Assembly: GCA_023512835.1 (NCBI GenBank)
Contig: CM042085.1
Coordinates: forward strand, 43,944,189-44,008,188
DNA length: 64,000 nucleotides
Source of the DNA: Taxillus chinensis
Taxonomy: Eukaryota; Streptophyta; Magnoliopsida; Santalales; Loranthaceae
Direction: 5' to 3'
Shown here in pieces: positions 45,786-57,687 of this stretch. A model generated the notes under the pieces. That model made no database searches and was not told the DNA's origin. It was given only the letters and a program-made list of their open reading frames with translations. Positions within the stretch are counted from its first letter, which is position 1. The number at the start of each line of letters is the position of its first letter. The translations under genes and the position numbers were made by a program.

Positions 45786-46870
45786 CGTAGTTGATAATAA
45801 TAGGTAGATCGGACGGACCACGAAGAAGTCACTCTAAGAGTCATTCGAAGAGTCGTAGACTTCGATTAATGGAGTGACACAAAAGGATAATCCAACTTGA
45901 ACTCTAGCCTCAAGACTTGAAGATATGAGTCGTAGACTCGCAAAAACACTATAAAGCTTGGAGCAAAACTTTGCAACTTCCTACGGGTTCTAATCAAATC
46001 TTCGAGTCACCGGGCTACGAGGCATCTACCTCCAGGCCGGACTTACAACCCTAAACATAGTCACTTAGCGATATCGTCAGCTAGGGTTCGTACAAAGAAG
46101 TCTGCGCCATCTTGAGCGATTGAGCGCATTAATGACACATTAATTGCTGCCAATTTCCATCCACGGATGAACGGCCAAGATCGAATGCATGTCAAATCGC
46201 GATGGGCATCCGATCTGCAAATCGAGCAACATCAACCTATCCCTTGTCATTCTGCATTTTCGGTGGCGGGAAGTCGATCATCGGGATGACATCATGGCGC
46301 GCACGAGCACTTTAATCTTAAAAATATATTTCTCACACACTTAATGAAAAAATCAAGAGTTTAACCTCTCCTCAAAAGAAGGAAACACACGAATACAAGA
46401 CAATGGTTCGACACACTTGAAATAAATAATCCTTTGCGGAACCAACAACAAGGGTGTTCAAACGAAAAAAAAGGGAGAGAGACTCGAGAGAGAGAACACT
46501 TCCAAGTCTTTGCACCGCGTTGAATCGAGAACAAGAGCAATCTATCCATTATTCACGAACCTCTTGTTCATCAAAGATCTAGCACTTCCATTAAGTCCAA
46601 TCTCTGTGTTGTTTGTTTTCCACACTTCGATCTATCATAAATCATCACTTTCACAACCGAGAAGCCGAGAAAAGAGCATTTACTCTTATCTCACGGTTTT
46701 GTCTCGATAGTTCATCATCACTCACATTATCCTCACAATATTACCGTCAATCTTCTCCGTAATGACTTTCATCATAGTCAATTCAGAGAAATCCAAAATC
46801 AGCCTACCGTCTAGCTTCCACACACGAAGAAAGTCTATTCACCCCCCCCTAGACTCACTTTGGGACCTAC
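45786..46870. other. Unassigned repeat-like DNA between LTR elements
   Basis: Moderate GC with motifs such as GAGTCGTAGACT repeated near 45,850 and 45,930. A leader-like stretch lies near 46,480-46,560. No coding domain is seen. It may be an LTR or a displaced fragment of a further element, but I cannot assign it. Confidence 0.35.
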
Positions 46871-47314
46871 ATGAATGGTCACCTATTAGGGTTCCCACTA
46901 GGGTGATGCCCCAAACCTGCCACAACCTCACACATGCCATGCACAAACCATACAAGAAAACTAATCCATAACATATAATCAGATTACATATTAAAGTGGG
47001 TCACCATCCCAAAAACACAGTGTCTCAAATAGATACATCAATGTCAAGTAAATACATGAACTAAAGCCTTAGCAGCTACAATGTCTCAAGTAAAACAAGA
47101 AATCACACACACTGCTTCCACCGTAGTGTAGTCCTCCTAACGCTACTAGGTCCTAGAGAGAAGATATCAAAGGTGCGTGAGCAAACCATAGCTCATTAGA
47201 GGGGTTATGCCTCCCTGGACCAACCCAACATCTCCTCCATAAAAATGCTTAATGCGGATATGTGGATGTAATGTAATTATAGTAACAATGAAAAACACAC
47301 AAGGAATTCACAGT

Positions 47315-47485
47315 GGTTCCCTCAATGGAACCTCATCATCTCAATCTCCATCCCATGGATTGTCCCCTCAATGGGACCTCAATACCTCATGTCCATCCCA
47401 TGGACCGTCTCCCTCGAAGTGGGACCTCAATACCTCATGTCCAATCCAGGGTTGTCCTCAATGGGACCTCAATGTCTCATACATC
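47315..47485. repeat. Tandem repeat of about 50-bp units
   Basis: About three and a half copies of AATGGGACCTCAATACCTCA followed by TGTCCATCCCATGGACCGTC. The small plus-strand frames with NGTSIPHV/MDRLP repeats are a by-product. Confidence 0.82.
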
Positions 47486-47949
47486 CAAACACATTAACAA
47501 AACATACAAATAACAACAAATCACACGCATGTGCTCAAATTCACTTTACGCCCCAATATAACTCATAAACATCTCATCCTCGTCTTTCTCAACATAAAAC
47601 ATATATATATATACATATATACACATGCATATCTCAAAAACCATACATCCCAATACAATCTCTCAATAACCGTCATATTGAACGATTCTAACCATTGAAA
47701 TGGATTCCAGGATAGAACCACCTACCTCAAATCCAAATGCGATAGGGTTCCGATTTGAAGGATCTTCCGGACTCTTGCTCCAATCGATAGATGCCTCCTT
47801 CTTCCAAGAATGCAACGGCAACGACCAAGCCAATAATGATTCCTCTCTCTCTTCTCTCTCTCTCTCTTTGACGGCGGCTCGAACCGAAAAACGCAGAAAA
47901 AACCTAATCGCAGAAGAAATATGTCGTAAACCAAAAATACACTACCGCA

Positions 47950-48290
47950 AAGTCGACGTCGACCACAAATAGCCGGGATCGACCACATCGACCTCCCATT
48001 CTCGGTGTCAACCAGACCCCACATCGATCAATCTTCACACCGTATAAGGTCGACCTACAATTGGGTTAACCACACGTCGACCCCCGTGTCGACCATTTCT
48101 CACGTTGACCAACACACATGGAAAAGCTCTCGGAAATTGCTCTTGGTCGAGCCTCGACCCGTCGACCACACATCGACCCATGTCAAAAATTATCTCACAT
48201 CGACCAAACCCTGCGGAAACTCCTCTTATTCGGAATCGACCACTCGCCACGCCAAGTTGACCCACATCGACCACTATTCCACATCGGCTA
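47950..48290. repeat. TCGACC-rich short repeat
   Basis: TCGACCACA, TCGACCCAT and TTGACCAAC variants recur every 10-25 bases. It is not periodic enough for a satellite. On the minus strand it reads as the GGTCGA(T/C)G-rich sequence common in these LTRs. Confidence 0.6.
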
Positions 48291-48410
48291 GGGCTCATCA
48301 ACCAGCCCACACACGAAAATTCAACTTAGCTTTTTCCAAAATAATTTGGCTTTCGAGGCGCTGCCCTGGAATCCCCTGTTAGGGGCACTCCGCCCTCGGA
48401 TTCCCACTAA

Positions 48411-49344
48411 CCGTCCGGTCAAGAGTCCTTGCCCAAACGCACAAATGACTAACTCCTCCAATCCCTAAACACGGTTCATTACAACAAAGCACTTCACAAC
48501 CACTATTTCTCAAGACTAGGACACGTGTCCTCATACTCACATTGGTCCGGATCAAGATTATGTATCATGTCCTTAGCTTTGCTCTCACGAGTGTAGATCC
48601 AAATTAGAATTATATTTTCGTAATAAGTTAGAATAAACAAATAAGGTCTCAAATCAAATTACATAGGATTTTATCTACATCATCCAAATTTTGGGTTTGA
48701 TCCAATAATCTCCCCCAATATGGATATGTCAAACCTTCGTAATCCGATATGGTTAATAAAAGAAGCAAGACATACATAGAGATAAGGATAATGCCATTCT
48801 ACCTTAATTCAAAGAAGATATACAAATTCAGCCCCATGCACAAAGATGTTACATTATGGAACATAGGAGCTTACTCTATTTGAAGATCATTGTTGCTGCC
48901 AACTCCCATAGCTCCATTGCCTTGCTCCCTTAGTGCGGTTAAGGTAGTTGCTCCGGTTCGAACCTTTCTTTGAATAATATTGTATGAAGTAGCACAGAGA
49001 AAGGCTCCACGACTCTCTCCATCGGGTTGTTGAGGCCTGAGTTCTTATCCAAGATCACTAAATTCGAATTGGAGGGAGCCAAAGGAGGGTGACCAATTAC
49101 TTCAAAAAGCTTACTCCTTTTTATTCTTCTTGAAAGAGTTCACGAGTGGTTCCAACTGACTTCTTCTCTTCTAGAATTCTATGATCTCGTGAGAGTCAAC
49201 AAGAACCACCTTCCTTGTACGGATTATGAAAACAGCTGACATCGAGATGAGGGGTGCCAATCTGTATGGAATGAGAACAATTGTAAGATCTTTCCATGGT
49301 TTGCTATTCTCAAAGAGTTCCGTTGACAAAGGTCTCAACGTGAT
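48411..49344 (-). other. Remnant with LTR/polypurine-like junction
   Basis: On the minus strand a purine tract (GGGGGAG; plus 48,711-48,717) is followed by TGGATCAAACCCAAAATTTG, as at a polypurine tract/LTR start. The rest of the stretch (48,720-49,344) has no protein domain. It could be the 3' end of another copia-like element. Confidence 0.3.
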
Positions 49345-50650
49345 CAATGGTCCGCAAATACTCTACCCATCTCCTCTGTCTCAAATTCAAGTCCTTCGAG
49401 TGAAGATGTATCGAAGGCTCTTGTGATCCGAGAACACCCCAAACTTCTCCCCTAAAGATAATGCTGCCAACTCTTCAAAGCAAATATGACACCCACCAAC
49501 TCAAGATCATGAGTAGGGTAATCGCTCATGAGGTTTCAGTTGCCTCGACCCATAAGCTACCACACTGTGCTCCTGTATAAGCACACACCCCAAACCAACC
49601 CCGGACACATCACAATACACCTCATATGGGATATCCTCCTAGGTAACCTCAACACAGTGCAGTGGTCAAACGGGTTTTGAGTCTCAAATGCTTGTGACAC
49701 GTGGCGCTATTCAAACTTCACTCCCTTCCTGGTCAACGCTATCATAGGAGTCGCCAAACGGGAGAATCCCTCCACAAAATGACGGTAGTACCCCGCAACC
49801 AAGAAAACTACGAATCTTGAACACGTTGGTTGGCCTCTCCCACGATGCCACAACCTTAATCTTAATCCCTCGGGCGACACTACGTGGCCAAGAAAATGAA
49901 CCTCCTCGATCCAGAAACTCGCATTTGCTAAACTTAGCAAATAACCTTGTTCCTTAAGGTTTGCAACATCGTTGCCAAATGTTCCATATGCTCCCTCTCC
50001 GTTTTGGAATACACCAAGATGTCATCAATAAACACCACCATGAAAGAATCCAAGTATGGAGCAAAGACTTGGTTCATCAAATGCATGAATCTTGTTGGAG
50101 CATTAGTGAGCCCAAAAGGCATCACTATCCACTCATAGTGCCCGACACCGGTGCCTTGGGGATGTCCTCTTCTCTAACCTCAACCGGTGATACCCCGACC
50201 GCAGATCTATCTTGGAAAACCACCGGGCCCTACTAGTTGTCGAATGTTCATCTATCCGAGGCAACGGATACTTGTTCTTCACGGTCACCGAATTCGGGCT
50301 TCATATAGTCAATGCAGAGGCGGCGTTCCATCCGCCCTTCTTTGTAAAAAGCATCGGTGCTCCCCAGGGTGAGGTACTCGGCCTGATATACCCCTGGTCC
50401 ACCAACTCCTATATTTGCTTCAAACTCCCTCAACTCTACAGGCCCCATATGATATGCCACTTGGGAGATTGGGCCGATCCGAACCAACTCAATGGTGAAC
50501 TCTATACTTCTCTTAGGAGGTAAACTCCTCAACCGGTCAGGGAATACATCCGGAAATTGGTCAACAACTGCACACACTCTCTTTTCTAGTTTCCCCTCCT
50601 CGGCAAAGGTCGGCCTGCCAACCTGTGGGTAATGGCACCCCACCGGTCCA
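49345..50650 (-). pseudogene. RT and partial RNase H of the truncated chromovirus
   Basis: [20 protein letters not shown] and [12 protein letters not shown] (50,125-50,000) are RT motifs B and C, here with FIDD instead of YVDD. LGHVVSPEGLR (about 49,885) belongs to the thumb. RNase H is recognisable only to about 49,350. The N-terminal RT part (50,643-50,248) is in another frame. Confidence 0.85.
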
Positions 50651-51023
50651 GGCTCGGCCCGGCTCGACTCGCCTCACGGTCCCACTCCCCCTGCAGGGTG
50701 CAAGAAGTCCCTGCGGGTGCCACGAAGGATACACGCCGCCGATAACAATCTATCTTGGCCTGGAAAGCCATAAGCCGCCAATCCATACCCAAGATCAGGT
50801 CAAACGTACGCAATGGCATCACATACAAATTAAAACCAAGTTTCACATCTCCTACGGTTAACACGCAATCACGGCAAACACGTCGCACCTCAATCATACC
50901 TCCTACCGGAGACTCAACAACTAGTGGTCTCGCCGCCTCAACACATACTAATCCCGATCCATCAACAAGAAGTTCAGCAACAAACGAATAGGGTGCACCC
51001 GTATCAAAAAGAGCGAGAAACAA
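50586..51023 (-). pseudogene. Protease of the truncated chromovirus
   Basis: LFDTGAPYSFVAELLVDGSG carries the aspartic protease signature as D-T-G-A with P after it. VCRDCVLTVGDVKLGFNL and TFDLILGMDWR follow. Compared with the copy at 61,019-60,705, DTGAS has changed to DTGAP and one residue is inserted near MDWRLM. Confidence 0.85.
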
Positions 51024-51099
51024 GCATACAAGAGATCAAAAGGGTACCTCTAACCACCGATGGTCCCGCCCCACCCTCTGCGGTGGAGGTGGTAGCTCG

Positions 51100-52465
51100 C
51101 CCTCCTCCCTGGGTTGTTGCGTTCGGTGCAAACACCCTCCCTTGGCTCGTGCCACTGGTCGGCTCACTCACCGGTCGGTTCCTCCCCCGACCGCCTCCAG
51201 GATCGTCTCTTGCCGCTCTGGCCTCCCCAAGGTCGGGTTTGGCTTGATCCTACCTGGCTAGCCTACCACTGACGAGCTGGTCTCTCACCTGGTGCACGAA
51301 AATTAGCATCACTCCTCATGCTGGGATGCCACACCACTCCGCTCCCTTGTTGCCACTCCTACAAACCTGGCGCAAATGGCCTCTCGTCCATAGTTGTTGC
51401 ACCGCCGGTCCTTCTTGGGACACTCCCCCTTGAAGTGACCCCTGCTCCCCACAAAGAAAGACAACCACCGGAGAGACCTCCCACCGAACCTCCTTGCCAT
51501 CGCCGCCCAAGGTGAACCTCCCTGGATTCACCGATGATTGACCCCTATTGCGGAAAGAGCCGTTATCTTTTCCTCGGTCTTGGGCCTCTTGGACCCTAAA
51601 TCGCGTTCCAATCCACCTCGCAATGGGCGACCCCGATGGGCCTGCTCCTATCATCTAGCTCCCTCTCGGCTATACGAGCTGTCTCCACAACCTCAAGGCT
51701 AGGTTCTCAAACGCAGTGCCACCCCTCTGCTAAGGGCTGGCCCGAGACCCAAGGTGAACTTATGGGCCTTCGGGTCCTCCCTAGCCACCGTCTCGGGAGC
51801 AAATCACTCAAGCTCCTGGAATTCGCGCTCATACTCAGGCACCGTCTTTGATCCTTGTTTCAGTTGCCAAACTCCTCTCTCTTTCGCCACTTTAAAGACT
51901 CCAGGAAGAACTCATCATAGAAAACTTGCAAGAACTCCTCCCAAGGCATAAACCGCACCGCACAGGCCTCCCGCGACACTCGGCCATCACTCCAAAGCAT
52001 TCCCCTCTAGCCGCCGAATGGCCAGGCCTCACCTTATCCTCCTCCCGGGGTAGGAGAAAGGGAGAATACGTGCTCGATCTACCTCAACCAATGCTCGGTA
52101 GCACGGGATCCCCTTCTCCCTTGAACCTTGGAGGTTGTTCCTTCGGAACCTTGTCACCACGTCATCCTCTGCACGAATCAAGTTGGCACCGGTGAACTCT
52201 CACGCTCACGAGGCGCCTCCCGTGACCGTGGTGGTGGTGGTGGTACCACCCGCTGCGCCGCCATCTCACGGCGCACCCTCCTCCCAAACTTCTTGCCGGA
52301 TACCTTCCTAGGTTCCCGGACTTCCTGCTTGGATGTCCTCACGCTAGCCTACACCAAAGAACAATAAGATGTCCTCCAACCAGGTCGTCTTGCACCTAGG
52401 CCCTCGTGGGCGGATGACTCATCGCCCATTGCCCCGTACGCACGTGTCACTCTCCTCGGCGGCAT
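51100..52465 (-). pseudogene. Gag of the truncated chromovirus
   Basis: The start is ATG at 52,465, in the same context as the start of the neighbouring element (MPPRRVTR). A zinc-knuckle block CGEQGSLQGG is degraded near 51,430, the other frame keeping GHFKGECPKK. Several frameshifts. Confidence 0.72.
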
Positions 52466-52699
52466 TCTTACTACACGAAGTAAGAAGGATAATCGTCAAA
52501 TTGCATTCACTAACTATCGCGTGACACTACCTCTACCCCACTTAACAATTCTACAACCGTCACATAGCATTACACTCTTTTGCATTAATCCACATTACGT
52601 CGTTCAATCCACATTGCATATAACTCATATAAACAAGAAAAATCACATTTAATGTTTCACACTTAATCACATTTCACATTGTCACAGTTCAATCCGTTC

Positions 52700-52770
52700 G
52701 CATAGCATTTTTTGGTTTTTTTTGTTTTTTTGTTTGTTTTTTTTTGTTTTATTATTTTTTTTGTTCCACA
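52700..52770. repeat. T-rich low-complexity tract
   Basis: Runs of T broken by single G. The translated KK-rich or FF-rich frames are artefacts. Confidence 0.85.
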
Positions 52771-52977
52771 TGTACAAGATCTACACAAACACACATTAGC
52801 AAATGCAACTAGTGCCCTAATGCCCATGCATGCAAATCCTACCACAAGATTGGACTACCCCAAGTACACCTTTAGAGGCTCAAAAGAGGACCATGTTGAT
52901 CGGGCATGTCCCTCCGGGCTCCTCCAAAGGACTCAAGATAACCAAGTCCACCCACTACCCTAGGCCAACTAGACCAT

Positions 52978-52989
52978 GCTCGATACCAT
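52978..52989 (-). other. Primer-binding site of the truncated chromovirus
   Basis: TGGTATCGAGC on the minus strand, one base short of TGGTATCAGAGC. Confidence 0.7.
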
Positions 52990-53367
52990 CTTCACGCCCG
53001 AATTTCCAACCCGAGGAAACCGGTTCGTGACTCCCCTTTACCCACCCGGTGGACAAGGGGTTGATATATAACATCACGCAAGACATCGTACACACACAAC
53101 GAGAAATTCATAATAATCTAAATCAAATATCTTTATTAATTTCAAATCCATTAAACGTTTACAACCAAACCACACGCCTTTATTACATTCAAATTCCTTT
53201 TTTTATAATCTCTCCCCACCTGGGTTACATCAGTTCCAAAATAGCATAATTGAAAAGGAACAATAAAACAAATATGGTCTTCCACCTTGGGGGTCCCACC
53301 TAACGCTCGTAGGTTCCTGCAAGAAAACACATCACGAGAGGAGGGTGAGCGACCACGGCTCGAGAGG
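52990..53367 (-). repeat. 5' LTR start of the truncated chromovirus, interrupted
   Basis: TTCACGCCCGAATTTCCAAC opens the LTR, a diverged form of TGTCACGCCCGGATTTCC at 55,657 and 62,892. The LTR continues to CCACGGCTCGAGAGG (53,353-53,367). There a plus-strand LTR starts and the rest is not found in the window. Confidence 0.72.
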
Positions 53368-53713
53368 TGTAAAGACTCGTATTTGGGTAGTTTTGAGAGA
53401 TAGCCATTCTATGGGAATATAACTATCCGGACGGTAGTGTAGTCGTCGATGTGAGCATTTTGACCGTACTTGGGACCGATTCCAAGTTGGGGCCCGTTTG
53501 ACCCGATTGTTGACTTTTCGGGGTTTATTGGTTGACTCTGCGTTTGGGCGGTCATTTGGGTGTAATAATATCTGTTTAGTGTTGTGCTTTGTCATTTCGA
53601 GCGTTTTGACTATAGTTTGACTCGATTTGGAGTTCGGGGCCTTGGAGGTCAATTTTTGTGTTGGGATGTCAATTATTAACCGGGTCAATGGTTGACTAGG
53701 TCGATTGATCGCG

Positions 53714-53725
53714 AAAATATAAATA
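53714..53725 (+). promoter_or_regulatory. TATA box of the plus-strand LTR
   Basis: AAAATATAAATA lies 60-100 bases before a GAGAGAGAG leader-like stretch (53,781-53,790). Confidence 0.55.
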
Positions 53726-54289
53726 ACGAGAAAAAAAAAAAGAAGAAGCTTTCACTTTACGTTTCACGTTTATGCGTTTGAGAGAGAGAGCTTGAGAGAG
53801 CTTGGAGGCCTTGAACTTCTTATCTCTCTCTTGTTTTGGATCTCACCCGAATTTATCATGATTTATGAAATTGAGCATGAACCCTAAAATTTGGGGAAAA
53901 CCAATTTTGGGTTAGATCTAATGGTTTAACATAAGATTTGTGGTTAAGAACTCTTTTATATCATTGTGGATATATGTTTCGTGATTTTGGGGTTGATTAA
54001 CTGTGTTTTTCATGAGGGTTGATAAGTCAACCATGAAAATGCAGGTTTAGATCTAGATTTCTGGAAATCTGAAATTTTATACGTGTTTCTGTTGTTTCTG
54101 CGCGATTTAGAGGCGTTTCTAGACGCGTTTTGAGGTAGATATCGTAGTTTGTTGCGAAACAGGGGTGTTAGTGAGCGTCTGGGAGTTTCCGAGTGTGTTC
54201 CAAACGAAGAACGGCAAAAACGATGATGAACGGTACCTTAGGCGCGTTCGGGTCGAACTAACGAAAATCCAAAGTTCCGGGTCGTAGTT

Positions 54290-54432
54290 AATGGACCCGT
54301 AGTTCGTAGGTCGAAGGTTCGTAGTTCGTAGGGTCGTAGTTCGAAGGTTCATAGTTCGTAGGTTCGAAGGTTCGAAGTTCGTAGTTCGAAGGTTCGTAGT
54401 TCGTAGGGTCGTAGTCCGAAGGTCGAAGATCG
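54290..54432. repeat. 8-9 bp tandem repeat (GTAGTTCG/AAGGTTCG)
   Basis: About seventeen units of GTAGTTCG, AAGGTTCG and TAGGGTCG in mixed order. The Asn/Tyr/Glu-repeat frames (YEPSNYDPTNYEP type) on the minus strand are a by-product. Confidence 0.88.
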
Positions 54433-56149
54433 TAGCCTCGCCCGAGTCTTCGAGGCGCGCTGCGCCTCCGCACTCCGCGACTACGAGTCACCGTTCCGCA
54501 CTACGAGTCACAGGTCCAACGGTAGAACCGGACACCGGACAGACGGGACTGGACCTATTTACATCGTAACCTATACCCATCTACACATTTAAGTATTATG
54601 TAAATAACGAAATACCCCCCATTTGGATTCAAACAAAAATACTAGAAAAATTAATTCCCACTCTTTCAAAATGTGAAAATTGGATTTAGTGTAAAATCTC
54701 GGAAAAACCCAAAAGTTCGTAGTGGTGAATTTTTGGAAAGTGGGGTTAAACATCTCAGAAAAATCCCCAAAAATCAGATTATCTTATTTTATGATATGGG
54801 AACCCAATGCCGGGACTTTTGATTTCAAGAAAATAGCTGTTATGGGTGTTTCCTTCATAAATCAAGGATTGAGGATTTACTTGTGAAGACTGGCTACAGT
54901 TCCAAAGAAAATGTTGAGAATGACATGCCATACTAATGTTAGTATGTTGGTGTGAGGTATTGGGGCATGGACTCGTGACTTGTTTGGGTTCTCACCGTGA
55001 TGCACCGATGGTGCTATGTGGTTAACGTGGCAGGCATATGCACCGATGGCAGGTCTGTGTGGCGACTGTGGCCGGGCATATTGCGTTGTGGACAGGCTAA
55101 GGCCTGAGTTGAGCCGTTGAGCTCGTGGAGCTAGGGCTGAGTGCCCTGAGCTGGGATCCCATGGAGGATCGTGGACAAGTTGTCCTGTATGGGCAGGCTG
55201 AGTCCTGATGATTATGCACACTACACGGTGCACGAGTACACTGAGCATATAGTATAGACTTATATGTGTTGCATGATGTGGAGTTTTGGGGTCACCTACT
55301 GAGCTTGTCGCTCACCCCTACTTGTTGTTTACCCTTTTTCAAGTGTGACCCGAAACTAGTGGAGGACTTTCTTCCCAGGTGGACGCCACTACTCGATGTA
55401 TGATATAGTTATATTCCGTATTGTTTTATGTGATATCCCGGACATGGGTCCGTGGACAATTGTATTTGCATCTTGTATGATGTGATGTCCGTATGATTGT
55501 TTGACTCATTGTATGCATGATGATATATGGGAAAGTCTTGGATTACCCTTGATGTATGATCGTACAGGGTTGCATATTTCCAGCCAGACCCCGCGGTGTA
55601 GTCTCTATTGGTCTTAGTCACCAACCTCTTGACCTTTTGGGTGCGGGCAAGGAAGTTGTCACGCCCGGATTTCCAACTCGAGGAGACCGGAACGTGACCC
55701 TCCCTTTACCCAAGTTGGATAAAGGGGTTAGGATACAACATACACTTCACACTTTATATTCGAGGCCAATCTTATATTTATTGAGTCCAAACATAACAAA
55801 TGTGTCCAAAACATGCTTTTATTACATTAAACTCCACATTACAATATCTCCCCTCTTGGGGTTACAAAGCTTACACAAAAACAAGCTAACTCAAATAACA
55901 ATAAACAAGCCACAAGCAGGACTTCCACCTTGGTGTTCCCACCTAACGCCCGTAGGTTCCTGTAAAGAAAACAACATGGTGGGAGGGGTGAGCAACCACG
56001 GTTCGATGGGGATCATGTCTCCCCAACCCATCCCATGCTCCTAATATCTACATGCCATGTGTACAAGTGTTGTGTCGTGATACAACTATTTCACCAGATA
56101 TAATAACGGGCCATACCGAAGAAACACAATCATACACAAGTCGGTACAT

Positions 56150-56310
56150 AAACATTCCCTGGGCTTCCACGACCACCGGGTTCCAAGAACAGTCCGGAGC
56201 TTCCACATCACCGGGTTCCAAGAACAGTGCACATAACCACTCAGGCTTAAAACCAAACACCTAGTAGGTACACATTCACAAATGCACGAACCCAGCCACT
56301 CAGGCATAAA
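56150..56310. repeat. Short internal repeats in the LTR
   Basis: CACCGGGTTCCAAGAACAGT occurs twice, and ACCACTCAGGCTTAAAACCA followed by AACAC is repeated as CCACTCAGGCATAAAAACAAACAC. The same duplications are in the 5' LTR (about 63,400-63,560). Confidence 0.75.
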
Positions 56311-56695
56311 AACAAACACTTGGCATGCACACCTTTACCAACCCACAATTCTAGCCTTCTGGCATATTATCAAACACATACTGGCATATTCACACGACAT
56401 ATTCACACCGGCATTTTATTGAACACTTAACATGCACCGCCCACCCCACATCATGATCACACCAAAAATGCCATTGAAGGCCAACATTCATATAGGAGAT
56501 CACACCTATATGAATTTACATATATATCTAATAGCATTAACAATAGAAACCTTACAAAACATCCACCCAGGGCCCAACCCCGGAACGGACCGGAAAGACA
56601 AACCCCTACCTTGGAAACGTCCTCCCGCTCTTGCTCCCGCGCTATGACGCCGTCCTCCCCCACGCAAGACGCTCCTAGGCAAGCCAGCGAGTTCT

Positions 56696-56697
<2 letters not shown>

Positions 56698-56727
<30 letters not shown>

Positions 56728-56729
56728 GC
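56698..56729. repeat. (CT)n microsatellite in the 3' LTR
   Basis: About fifteen CT units. The corresponding tract in the other LTR is at 63,943-63,971. Confidence 0.9.
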
Positions 56730-56780
56730 GACGGTGGTGGAACAACAAACCCTAAAACCTAAAACAAGGGGGCTTCTCCT

Positions 56781-56790
56781 CCTTATATAG
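56781..56790 (-). promoter_or_regulatory. TATA box of the chromovirus LTR
   Basis: Minus-strand CTATATAAGG, followed by the GA-rich tract. The functional copy in the 5' LTR lies past the window end. Confidence 0.65.
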
Positions 56791-57635
56791 ACAACACAAC
56801 CTCAAAATGACGTAGTTTTGATTAAGTGAATCCAAGCATCAAAACGACGTAGTTTTGATGGAACAAGCTATAACCTTCCCACATCCATACATACCAAAAT
56901 ATCCATAATTCCAACATGTTCCTTTGGGAAAAGATGTTTAGAATCACAAAACCAAGGTAATCATGCAAAAATAAGTCTGCACGCCAATTTGAACGCCAAT
57001 TCCCCAATTGGCGTGCAGCTCCAAATGCACTCAAACTTTACCCCAAGCCTCCTTGCACCATGTAAAAGACATCCATGCAATAAAAACCTTGCACGCCAAA
57101 TTGGTCCAATTTGCGTGCACGTCCGTTTGGCCTGAAACTTCGTGGTAGATAGAAGACATCATTCTAAGAATCTTTTGGTCTGCACGCCAATTCATCCGAG
57201 CCCATCTACTAGGTCAAAATCTAGAAAGTTCCCATTCGAAGGCAAGATCGACTAACTCAAAACACGGTTCCTTACATCCAAGGTGTTTTAAGTTGAAGTG
57301 TGTGGGAAGGAAACTCCCTAAAACCCAATAATTTCCACTCACAAGGCATCTCGTGGTTAACTTCGTACATACCACAAACACGGGTCATTACATCCTCTCC
57401 CCCCGAAGACTTTTCGTCCTTGAAAAGAAACAACATACAAGGAAAACAAACACAAGCTACCCATTTGTCACACGGCGAGCCACAACACCCAAATGGGTCA
57501 CACAACATAACAGGGCATCTCGAACACATTTTGCAATCGCAAAACACATCTCAATAAAAATACCAGTTTACAAGTAGAAATACAAATACACCAAATCATG
57601 AACCAGAAGAAAACACATCACTACACATCACTACA

Positions 57636-57650
57636 GACCACCTTCCACCC
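57636..57650 (-). other. Polypurine tract of the chromovirus
   Basis: Minus-strand GGGTGGAAGGTGGTC directly precedes the LTR start TGTAGTGATG. It primes second-strand DNA in LTR elements. Confidence 0.7.
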
Positions 57651-57687
57651 TTAAGATTGTTCGTCCTCGAACAACTCGGGTCTTCGC

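Larger units (their letters stand above)
46871..48410 (-). repeat. Tekay/Del-type LTR remnant
   Basis: The sequence CTTCCACCGTAGTGTAGTCC, then ACGCTACTAGGTCC and GTGAGCAAACCATAGCTC (47,115-47,195), has the same layout as CTTCCACCTTGG...AACGC...TAGGTTCC...GTGAGCAACCACGG in the chromovirus LTR at 55,921-56,000. No pol is attached. It contains two tandem arrays listed separately. Confidence 0.5.
49345..53367 (-). mobile_element. Truncated Ty3/gypsy chromovirus (Tekay/Del)
   Basis: Gag, protease, RT and part of RNase H are present in order on the minus strand and match the element at 55,657-64,000 segment for segment. Integrase, chromodomain and 3' LTR are missing: the match ends abruptly near 49,345. 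The 5' LTR begins near 52,990 and is cut at 53,367 by a plus-strand LTR. Many frameshifts. Confidence 0.82.
53368..55656 (+). mobile_element. Plus-strand Tekay-type LTR, solo or truncated
   Basis: It starts TGTAAAGACTCGTATTTGGG and has a TATA box at 53,714-53,725 (AAAATATAAATA). The later part (GTCACCTACTGAGC and TCGCTCACCCCTACTTG, about 55,292-55,325) is typical of Tekay/Del U5 regions. It lies opposite in orientation to both neighbours. No pol is attached. The right edge is either its own end or the point where the next element inserted. Confidence 0.58.
55657..57635 (-). repeat. 3' LTR of the chromovirus (1,979 bp)
   Basis: It starts TGTCACGCCCGGATTTCC and ends CATCACTACA on the plus strand. 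A minus-strand TATA box is at 56,781-56,790, with a (GA)n leader tract after it (plus (CT)n at 56,698-56,729). The bases GAAGT before it may be one half of a 5-bp target duplication; the other half is outside the window. Confidence 0.9.
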
